The notes below the pieces were generated by a model that was not told the origin of the DNA, did no database searches, and saw only the letters and a program-made list of their open reading frames with translations. From positions 1 to 52,113 of the forward strand of contig JACPPR010000004.1 in assembly GCA_016190895.1 (NCBI GenBank): a stretch of 52,113 nt of DNA. Direction: 5' to 3'. Each line of letters starts with the position of its first letter. Position 1 is the stretch's first letter. Position numbers and translations under genes: made by a program. The DNA is from Chloroflexota bacterium (GTDB taxonomy: Bacteria > Chloroflexota > Dehalococcoidia > Dehalococcoidales > UBA2162). Of this stretch, positions 45,799 to 52,113 are shown piece by piece.

Positions 45799-46835
45799 AT
45801 AACGAAATCGTACCTTATGAAAATGAAATAATATTTTATACCACGCCGGACGGGAAAGTCATCATAGAAGTACTGTTCCAAGATGAAACATTTTGGATGA
45901 CCATCAACCGCATGGCAGAGTTATTTGGAACCACAAAACAAGCAATAAGCCAACATCTGCAGAACATTTTCGAGACTGGAGAATTGAAACGGGAGGCAAC
46001 TGTCAAGGAAATGTTGACAGTTCAACTTGAAGGGGATAGGAAGGTATCCCGCAACCTTGACTATTTCAACCTTGACGCAATCATCGCCGTAGGCTACCGC
46101 GTGAATAGCCGCCAGGCTACCCAGTTCCGTATCTGGGCAACTAACACTTTGAGAGAGTTCATGGTCAAAGGCTTTGTACTGGATGATGAACGTCTCAAGC
46201 AGGGGAAACGCTTCGGCAAGGATTACTTCGATGAATTACTGGAGCGGATTCGCGAAATCCGCGCTAGTGAACGCCGTTTTTATCTCAAGATAACCGATAT
46301 TTACGAACAGTGTAGCATCGATTACAACCGTGAAGCAGAAATAACTCAAACCTTTTTCAAAACTGTTCAGAATAAATTACATTGGGCAATTACGGGGAAA
46401 ACAGCCGCGGAACTTATTGCCGAAAGGGCAAGTGCGAATAAGCCCCATATGGGATTACAAACTTGGAAGAATGCCCCGCATGGCAAGATTATGAAATCCG
46501 ACGTGAGCGTAGCGAAGAACTATCTTGCGGAGAAAGAGATAAAGGAACTGGAGCGGATTGTCTCCATGTACCTAGACTATGCTGAAAATCAGGCTGCCCG
46601 ACAAATCGCGATGAAAATGACAGACTGGGTTAAGAGGCTTGATGCCTTTCTGAAATTCAACGAATATCAAATACTCGACGATGCAGGGCACGTTTCCCAC
46701 GAGGTCGCTGTCAAATTGGCTGAGGAAGAATATGGCAAGTTTCGTGTGATTCAGGATAGGAATTACGAGAATGATTTCGAGAGGGAAGCGAAGAAAATTA
46801 TCGATTCGCACAAGTCTGGAAGGAAAAAGGTATGA
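45795..46835 (+). CDS. RhuM family protein
   Basis: A 346-aa protein of the virulence RhuM family. The N-terminal part (EIIFYTTPDGKVIIEVLFQD, WMTINRMAELFGTTKQAISQ, about 11-60) contains a DNA-binding-like helix-turn-helix. ISRNLDYFNLDAIIAVGYRV-like and FRIWATNTLREFMVKGFVLD segments (about 90-130) are the family signature. RhuM proteins are usually found on genomic islands and their role is unresolved. GGGGAAGAG precedes the ATG. The gene is more AT-rich than gyrB beside it, which suggests transfer. Confidence 0.9.
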   Translation: MNNEIVPYENEIIFYTTPDGKVIIEVLFQDETFWMTINRMAELFGTTKQAISQHLQNIFETGELKREATVKEMLTVQLEGDRKVSRNLDYFNLDAIIAVGYRVNSRQATQFRIWATNTLREFMVKGFVLDDERLKQGKRFGKDYFDELLERIREIRASERRFYLKITDIYEQCSIDYNREAEITQTFFKTVQNKLHWAITGKTAAELIAERASANKPHMGLQTWKNAPHGKIMKSDVSVAKNYLAEKEIKELERIVSMYLDYAENQAARQIAMKMTDWVKRLDAFLKFNEYQILDDAGHVSHEVAVKLAEEEYGKFRVIQDRNYENDFEREAKKIIDSHKSGRKKV

Positions 46836-46895
46836 AGCTTCAGGTAAGTGTTAAAAACTGTTTTACCTGCTATGAACGGTAGATGTTGTTAAACC

Positions 46896-47495
46896 TCACC
46901 TCAAATACAGCCGATTCTCTTTGATATACTCCGCTACCGCCTCAGGAACCAGGTGACGGATGGATAAGCCCTCAGCAACGCGCTGCCTGATTTCCGTGGC
47001 GCTGATATCCAGCGCCGGCTTTTCCAGGACTATCAATCTCTCGGATATGCCGGGCACGGACACTTCAAGAGCGTCTTTGTCCGGCAAGGGATAGCCAGGC
47101 CTGGGCACAGCTACCAGGCGGCCAATCTGAATTATCCGGGCCGGCTCCCTCCAGCGGGGAAACTGTGCCAGGCTATCCCAGCCGAGAATAAAGAATAGCT
47201 CGTTCTCTACGCCAAGCTTCCCATGCAGCTCGTTAATGGTGTCGACGGTATAGGAAAGTCCGGGCCGTTCCATCTCAATGGTAGACAGCTTGAAATAGGG
47301 ATAAGGGGCAATCGCCAGGCGCACCATCTCCACCCGGTGCTCGGCCGGCAAAATCGAGCCGCCCTTCATCGGCGTCCGGGCGGCCGGCACGAAATAGACC
47401 TCGGCCAGGTCCAGCTTAGCCCTGGCTGCCTCGGCTATCTTCAGATGGCCATTATGAATCGGGTCGAATGTGCCCCCGAACACGCCTATCTTCAT
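46896..47495 (-). CDS. nadD: nicotinate-nucleotide adenylyltransferase
   Basis: A 199-aa enzyme that adenylates nicotinate mononucleotide in NAD synthesis. GVFGGTFDPIHNGHLKIAEA at the N-terminus holds the nucleotide-binding HxGH variant (HNGH), and ISATEIRQRVAEGLSIRHLV near the C-terminus is the second ATP motif. It lies downstream of obg on the same strand, a common pairing, with a 279-bp repeat-filled gap. Confidence 0.97.
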   Translation of the reverse strand: MKIGVFGGTFDPIHNGHLKIAEAARAKLDLAEVYFVPAARTPMKGGSILPAEHRVEMVRLAIAPYPYFKLSTIEMERPGLSYTVDTINELHGKLGVENELFFILGWDSLAQFPRWREPARIIQIGRLVAVPRPGYPLPDKDALEVSVPGISERLIVLEKPALDISATEIRQRVAEGLSIRHLVPEAVAEYIKENRLYLR

Positions 47496-47561
47496 AATTG
47501 CACAGCCCTCTTTTCTCTCCCCTCAAAGGCCTGCTGTAAATGAAGAATGCTATCGAGAGCG

Positions 47562-47692
47562 GTCATGCTGGAGTCCCGACCTGTCGGGACGAAGCATCTC
47601 AGGGAAGGGAGGGGGAATTGACCTGAGTTTACCTCCGCCACCCTGAGATTCTTCGTCGTCCCGATTTCATCGGGACTCCTCCAGAATGACAC
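47562..47692. repeat. pair of inverted copies of the GATTCTTCGTCC repeat
   Basis: GTCATGCTGGAGTCCCG...CGAAGCATCTCAGGG (about 47562-47604) and its inverted copy CCCTGAGATTCTTCG...CTCCAGAATGAC (about 47640-47690) face each other across about 35 bp. Each contains its own small hairpin. The second matches the copy at 42189-42230. Confidence 0.75.
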
Positions 47693-47774
47693 CCCAATTA
47701 CATGCCTCTTAATGTGCATCACACTTCCCTCAAGGGAGAGGAGTCATCTAGAAGTCTCTGCTGTCCTTCACCGG

Positions 47775-49037
47775 CTACCACTCCCACTCATAGTTACCGC
47801 AACGGATTTTATCGCCCGGCTTAACTCCGGCGGCTTGTAGCGCCCGGCTGAGTCTCAGCCTGCCCATCTGCTTCTGAAGCTGGCGGCGCACCTCGGGGTC
47901 GCTCACATCCACCCTGGCGACAATCCGCTCCAGTTCAGGCGAATTTACGACGAAGACATCCCCTTCCTTACGCACCCTGGCGCCGGCGCCCCTGGGCTGA
48001 GGACGGAAGACCGCCTTCGGCATTTCTCTTGCTTTTACCTCGGCCGCCAGTCGGTCCAGCACCCTGTCTGTTTCAGCTATCAGTTCCTTAAGTCCGTTTC
48101 CTTCCGCTGCCGAAATAAACATTACCGGCGTCCCCGCTGACCTGAAAGCAGCTCTAATCTCAGCCAACTTCGCCTGCACCTGAGGCAAGTCAATCTTGTT
48201 GACCGCCACCAGTTGCGGCTTTTGCGCCAGGGCCGCATCATATAAGTAAAGCTCCGTATTCACCTTAAACACATCCTCGACTGGAGATGCCGAGCTCCCG
48301 TCTACCAGGTGAATCAACATTTTGGTGCGGACGGCATGGCGCAGGAAATCATGCCCCAGCCCCTTGCCCAGATGTGCCCCTTCGATTAACCCCGGAATCT
48401 CGGCAATGACGAATCTCTTCGAGTCTTTCTCCACCACCCCCAGCACCGGTTCGAGCGTAGTGAAGGGATAATCGGCTATCTTGGGTTTGGCGGCTGAAAC
48501 TGCGGACAATAGAGTAGATTTACCCGCATTGGGGAAGCCGATGATACCGACATCAGCAATCAGCCTCAACTCAAGTATCAGGTCGAGTTCTACCCCAGAC
48601 TCGCCTTTCTGCGCAATCCTTGGCGCCTGGTTCGTCGACGAAACGTAGTGGGTGTTGCCCCACCCCCCTCTACCACCCCTGACGAGCACCACCGGCTTTC
48701 CTGGCTCCTGGCAATCGGCTAGTAGGGCATCTTCTTTAGGTTTGCTCTTATCTAAGGCTATCGTCCCTACCGGCACTTTTATTACCAGGTCCTGCCCGTT
48801 CTTACCGTGCTGCTTTTTAGCCCTACCGTTGCCTCCCCTCTCCGCCGAATACAGCTTGTCTTTCTTGAACATGCGCAGGCTGGTCATGCTAGGGTCGGCT
48901 TCGATAACTACGGCCCCCCCGTTTCCCCCGTCTCCGCCATCGGGACCGCCGTAGGGCACGTGCGCCTCTCTCCGAAAGCTCACCGCTCCATCTCCGCCCT
49001 CCCCTGACTTAACCCGTATTTCTACCTTATCGAACAT
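47775..49037 (-). CDS. obg: ribosome assembly/stress GTPase Obg
   Basis: A 420-aa GTPase acting in 50S maturation and stress control. The glycine-rich Obg fold (SGEGGDGAVSFRREAHVPYG, GGPDGGDGGNGGAVVIEAD) occupies about 1-155. G1 GFPNAGKST is near 165-173, G3 EIPGLIEGAHLGKGLGHDFL near 211-230, and NKID near 279. The C-terminal OCT-type domain RLRLSRALQAAGVKPGD closes it. The ATG has no strong ribosome site. Confidence 0.98.
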   Translation of the reverse strand: MFDKVEIRVKSGEGGDGAVSFRREAHVPYGGPDGGDGGNGGAVVIEADPSMTSLRMFKKDKLYSAERGGNGRAKKQHGKNGQDLVIKVPVGTIALDKSKPKEDALLADCQEPGKPVVLVRGGRGGWGNTHYVSSTNQAPRIAQKGESGVELDLILELRLIADVGIIGFPNAGKSTLLSAVSAAKPKIADYPFTTLEPVLGVVEKDSKRFVIAEIPGLIEGAHLGKGLGHDFLRHAVRTKMLIHLVDGSSASPVEDVFKVNTELYLYDAALAQKPQLVAVNKIDLPQVQAKLAEIRAAFRSAGTPVMFISAAEGNGLKELIAETDRVLDRLAAEVKAREMPKAVFRPQPRGAGARVRKEGDVFVVNSPELERIVARVDVSDPEVRRQLQKQMGRLRLSRALQAAGVKPGDKIRCGNYEWEW

Positions 49038-49352
49038 TATTATGGTACTCTTAATTCTTTTATTTTAGAGTAAGTTTACCTTAATCATAATAGGAATACC
49101 AGCAAGCCAATTAAGGCTGAAACAAAAAAGGGACGGCTAAAGCAGAGGGAAACTGAGATAGGTCCTCCGGAGGTTATCAAATAAGGGAGGGGTTTGTTAA
49201 AAAACTGAGGGCGGGTATTTAAGACTTGAGAGAGTTGAGCCGTAAGACGCTATACGAAGGCCGGCTGACTTTCAAAAGGTATTCGCCCTGACGGGCAGGC
49301 GGTTGATGACAGCGCGGCTGGCTTTTTGATAACTACGGAATCTTTTGAAGGA
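49038..49352. other. 315-bp gap between obg and the HExxH-VWA gene
   Basis: No gene, tRNA or known RNA was recognised. The region is AT-rich near obg. It contains an imperfect inverted repeat GATAGGTCCTCCGGAGGTTATC (49157-49178) and a GCCC-TGAC-GGGC hairpin near 49288. It should include the obg promoter, but no convincing -35/-10 pair was found. Confidence 0.5.
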
Positions 49353-51041
49353 CTATTTTTTCCCCAGCCCGTCCAGTTTCAACTGCTCGATTAACATCCG
49401 GTAGAGGGCGTCCGGGAAGTCCCCCAGCCCGCCGCTCAGTATCTTGTAATTCAGTCCCGCATAGGCTTCCATGTGCTCTCCCCAGAGCAGGTGTACCGCG
49501 TTGATGCCTTTCTTTTTCAAAATATGCGTGGCATCCGCCGGGCCGAACTCAACATTGTGCTCGCCGTCTGTCAGGTGGATGATGAGACCGCCCTTTTTCA
49601 GGGTTTCGGCAACGGCTACCAGGGCTACCCCGCTGGGGGTATTGCCCTCGGGCCGGCAGCCGTGAGTCACTACGCCGTCGTTCAGGCGGGTGATGGCTAT
49701 CTCGGAGCTGCACTGCGCGTAAGACCATATCTGGCATTTGACGACGTTCGCCAGAGAGGCGGCGGCCACGATTACCTCTTCAGCCTCATCGCCACTCATG
49801 CTCCCGCTCATATCCACCAGTATGGCGGACTCGGGGAAACCTTCGGGGAAGCGGTACTTGAGCTTGAACATCCGCTGGTCGGTCTGCGAGCGGTGGAGTT
49901 TTGCCATGTCCAGTTTGCCGTAGTTCTCACCGCGCATAACCCGGGACTGCAGGCGCTTACGTATGTTGATAATCCGTTCCAGTCTCCGGCACAGTTCCGC
50001 ATCCGGTTTTATCTGGATGGTTCTCATTTCTTTCTTGCGGGTGATTAAGAAGCCGCGGCTGGTAGTCTTGAAGCCGGCATTCTCAAACTGTTTGTAAATA
50101 TCCTGCGTGATATCCTCGGTATCCGCCACCATCGCTTCTTCGATATCGTCCGCCAGCCTCTGGTCGATTGGCGCCGAATTGGAGTCCATCGGGGTGCTCA
50201 GTTCGTCTTTTTTCTGGTCGTTGGGGCCTTTCTGAGTCGGGCCTTCGATGTTTTCCGGCTCACCCTCTTCGGATTCAGGCGTCCCCAGTCCGCCTGCGGC
50301 CATACCGGGCAGTTCCGGAGGGTGCATCACCAGCTCTCTGACTACGCTCCACGATGACAAATACAGTTCCGACCTGATTCTGGTGCCGCTAAACCTGTCC
50401 ATCGGCACCCTCAGCTTTTCAGTAAGCTCGACCAGTTCTTGCAGCGATTCCTGCATTGTTTCGACAAGTTCATAGGGGATTTCCATCATAATTTCAGTGT
50501 TTTTGATAAGGGCATACTCGACCCAAAGCTCCAGCAGGCTGTTCATCTGAGGGGGGCGCCGGTTGACCAGCGCTATTTCCATAGCCGATTCGTAGTAATC
50601 TCTGAGGTTCTCATTCGAGGTCAGCTTCTGGTCGATGACGATGTCCTCTCCGATGCTGACGAACGTCTTAAAGAGGGGGCGCTCGGCCATCGGCACCTTG
50701 TGGAGACAGCTTGCCCAGACGCCGGCCGTATTGATGGTGTGGTGGGCTACTTCATGCAGGGTGCGTCCTACCAATACATCGAGGTTCTCGGGCGGAATGG
50801 GGGCTTTCTTGAATAGGTCGCCGGCCGCAATCTGCACCACCTCTGTATCGCCATCGAAGCTGCTGGACGAGCCGTTGGTGAGGAATTTTACTTTGTAGCC
50901 GGCGGGCAGTCCCACCGCTCCGGCCACTTTCCTCAGCGACCTGAGAATGTAGGCGCCCTCGACCGCTTTCAGTGAACTCGAATTTACCCGCCAGTTTGAA
51001 CTTCTGGCCGTTCTATGGGTACGGGTGGTAGTAGAACTCAC
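49353..51041 (-). CDS. VWA protein with an HExxH metallopeptidase-like N-terminus
   Basis: A 562-aa protein. The N-terminal part (about 30-235) is metallopeptidase-like: LVGRTLHEVAHHTINTAG with HEVAH at 96-100, then FVSIGEDIVIDQ (about 128-138), whose acidic residues could be further zinc ligands. A charged, disordered linker (about 245-300) follows. The C-terminal VWA domain has the MIDAS DMSGS at 410-414 and a late LTDGEHN. The layout recalls DUF2201 and CobT-type partners of MoxR ATPases. Translation begins at GTG in a 4-base GTGA overlap with the AAA gene. The target is unknown. Confidence 0.85.
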   Translation of the reverse strand: MSSTTTRTHRTARSSNWRVNSSSLKAVEGAYILRSLRKVAGAVGLPAGYKVKFLTNGSSSSFDGDTEVVQIAAGDLFKKAPIPPENLDVLVGRTLHEVAHHTINTAGVWASCLHKVPMAERPLFKTFVSIGEDIVIDQKLTSNENLRDYYESAMEIALVNRRPPQMNSLLELWVEYALIKNTEIMMEIPYELVETMQESLQELVELTEKLRVPMDRFSGTRIRSELYLSSWSVVRELVMHPPELPGMAAGGLGTPESEEGEPENIEGPTQKGPNDQKKDELSTPMDSNSAPIDQRLADDIEEAMVADTEDITQDIYKQFENAGFKTTSRGFLITRKKEMRTIQIKPDAELCRRLERIINIRKRLQSRVMRGENYGKLDMAKLHRSQTDQRMFKLKYRFPEGFPESAILVDMSGSMSGDEAEEVIVAAASLANVVKCQIWSYAQCSSEIAITRLNDGVVTHGCRPEGNTPSGVALVAVAETLKKGGLIIHLTDGEHNVEFGPADATHILKKKGINAVHLLWGEHMEAYAGLNYKILSGGLGDFPDALYRMLIEQLKLDGLGKK

Positions 51042-51871
51042 AGTAGCACGTACTCCCCTTTACCTATTCTACCACCGGTACTACCCATTTGACCAGCAAA
51101 GTCAAACCGCATCAGGATTGACTCCAGCTTGTCCTTATCTATGGCTATCGAGTTTACTATCGCTGCCTGCATGGACAGGTTGGCCTGCATCAACTCGGCC
51201 ATCATCAAAGTCCGGCGTGTCGAGACGTGGATCGGGTCCTGGCCGTCATAGCGCAGTGAATTGATTAGCTCGATGAGCTGTGTTACCACCGGGCCGGCCA
51301 GGCCGGTGCGCATTTTAAGCAGGTCTATTTCCTCGTGCGGGGGCAGGTAACCCAGTTCAATGAAGTGGAATCTGTCCCGGAGCGCCTCATCCAGCGGGTC
51401 TACGCCGGTATACTCGAACCCCTCATTGAGGGTCGCCACGAAGACTACTCCCGGGGCAACTCTCACTTCCCCGATTTTATCGTGTATTATCATCCGGCTG
51501 TCATCCAGAATCGGGAATAGCTCCCCAAGGGCTTTCGGTGATTCGGGCCGGTTCAATTCCTCCAGGTGAATTAATGTGCTCGGCGTCCTGACCGCCTTGA
51601 CGAAATTGGAGATGATGAATGTCGTCTGATTATCCAGGAATTCATCGTGCCCCATCAATTGCCCGGATTCCTGCAAGAGATTGATGGGGACCGGAACGTA
51701 GTCCATCTTGAATGTGGCGGCCAGCTGTCTGGTCAATTCCGATTTGCCCAGGCCGTGTTTTCCTCTGATGAGGATATTGACCGGGTGCTTCGACCTGGCG
51801 GCCATGATGGCCTCGACGAGCGCTTTGTTCTCCGTGGTGATAAAGAATGGTATCTTGGCGGGTATAGTCAT
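51038..51871 (-). CDS. MoxR-type AAA+ ATPase
   Basis: A 277-aa ATPase of the MoxR/CbbQ type, which remodels or activates partner proteins together with a VWA protein. Walker A RGKHGLGKSE is near 36-45, Walker B TLIHLEELNRPE near 97-108, sensor 1 VFVATLNEGFEYTG near 144-157, and the Arg-rich LDEALRDRFHFIELGY near 161-176. GAGAGG precedes the ATG. It is coupled to the HExxH-VWA gene by a 4-base overlap, so the two proteins are probably made in fixed ratio and act together. Confidence 0.93.
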   Translation of the reverse strand: MTIPAKIPFFITTENKALVEAIMAARSKHPVNILIRGKHGLGKSELTRQLAATFKMDYVPVPINLLQESGQLMGHDEFLDNQTTFIISNFVKAVRTPSTLIHLEELNRPESPKALGELFPILDDSRMIIHDKIGEVRVAPGVVFVATLNEGFEYTGVDPLDEALRDRFHFIELGYLPPHEEIDLLKMRTGLAGPVVTQLIELINSLRYDGQDPIHVSTRRTLMMAELMQANLSMQAAIVNSIAIDKDKLESILMRFDFAGQMGSTGGRIGKGEYVLL

Positions 51872-51895
51872 TTGGCCTCTCTTTCTTTTCCACTG

Positions 51896-51945
51896 TCATT
51901 GCGAGGAGTCCCGATTTTATCGGGACGACGTGGCAATCTCGTAAA
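51896..51945. repeat. GTCATTGCGAGG repeat in the AAA gene leader
   Basis: GTCATTGCGAGGAGTCCCGATTTTATCGGGACGACGTGGCAATCTCG contains a TCCCGAT-TTT-ATCGGGA hairpin framed by ATTGC-GAG and CGT-GGCAAT. It is a relative of the repeats at 42189 and 47562 and lies in the predicted 5' leader. Confidence 0.7.
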
Positions 51946-52079
51946 TCACAAACCCCCGTTTATTAATGGACTACTGTACCTCAGCCTCTGCTGAAAGTAA
52001 CACTACTCCCCTCTTGTTGAAAGGAAATTCGGAAATGTAGCCGGATAAGGTTGCATATCCGATTGGAGGAGTTGGCTAA

Positions 52080-52109
52080 ATACTAACAAATGGGAGTGGG
52101 GGTTGTCAA
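52080..52109 (-). promoter_or_regulatory. promoter of the AAA/HExxH-VWA pair
   Basis: On the minus strand TTGACA (52109-52104) and TAGTAT (52085-52080) are 18 bp apart. The transcript would have a leader of about 200 nt that includes the repeat at 51896-51945. Confidence 0.6.
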
Positions 52110-52113
52110 AAAA

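Noticed and set aside
49038-49352. Possible structured RNA gene between obg and the VWA gene
   Set aside because: Only weak hairpins are present, and none of the landmarks of RNase P RNA, tmRNA, SRP RNA or 6S RNA were found.

Overview
The window is a stretch of bacterial chromosome of about 54-55 % GC by eye. The best guess is Chloroflexota, probably the class Dehalococcoidia. The support is the recA-rny-ymdB-PHP order, a str-S10-spc-alpha ribosomal cluster with no tuf between fusA and rpsJ, zinc-type S14, S4, L36 and adenylate kinase, crotonase and acyl-CoA ligase paralogs, and many short palindromic repeats between genes. This is inference from gene content; no 16S gene is present.

Layout. 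1-5.1 kb: tRNA-Glu, two small membrane proteins, a coupled DUF1464/radical SAM-SPASM pair, two tandem cupredoxins (one apparently degenerate) and an NFU iron-sulfur scaffold. 5.3-10.6 kb: a + strand housekeeping block of recA, rny, ymdB-like phosphoesterase, PHP phosphoesterase and plsY. 10.7-16 kb: a more accessory segment on the - strand with a GNAT acetyltransferase, an MFS transporter, rsgA with a structured leader, and a three-gene unit (zinc ribbon, DUF488, unclassified Cys-rich protein) behind a strong promoter with an overlapping palindrome. 16-22.5 kb: an AMP-dependent acyl-CoA ligase and two crotonases, a cytosolic GIN-domain protein, an endonuclease III homolog with a dispersed palindrome inside its reading frame, and a nitroreductase.

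22.7-43.3 kb: one long - strand run, rpsL-rpsG-fusA-rpsJ-rplC-rplD-rplW-rplB-rpsS-rplV-rpsC-rplP-rpmC-rpsQ-rplN-rplX-rplE-rpsZ-rpsH-rplF-rplR-rpsE-rpmD-rplO-secY-adk-map-infA-rpmJ-rpsM-rpsK-rpsD-rpoA-rplQ-truA-rplM-rpsI. It starts at a promoter and two leader hairpins near 43.3 kb and ends at an intrinsic terminator near 22.7 kb. Genes are mostly overlapping or a few bases apart; three gaps have been invaded by repeats. S3 carries a long basic/acidic tail, and S12 has Pro at the position that is Lys87 in E. coli.

43.5-52.1 kb: gyrB diverges from the ribosomal cluster, followed by a RhuM-family gene, then on the - strand nadD, obg and a translationally coupled MoxR-type AAA ATPase / HExxH-VWA pair whose promoter lies at the very end of the window.

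The most notable candidates for undescribed biology are the zinc-ribbon/DUF488/Cys-rich unit, the DUF1464-radical SAM pair, the MoxR/HExxH-VWA pair, the short strongly initiated ORF with tandem terminators upstream of rsgA, and the palindromic element translated inside the endonuclease III homolog. No CRISPR array, prophage or transposase was seen.
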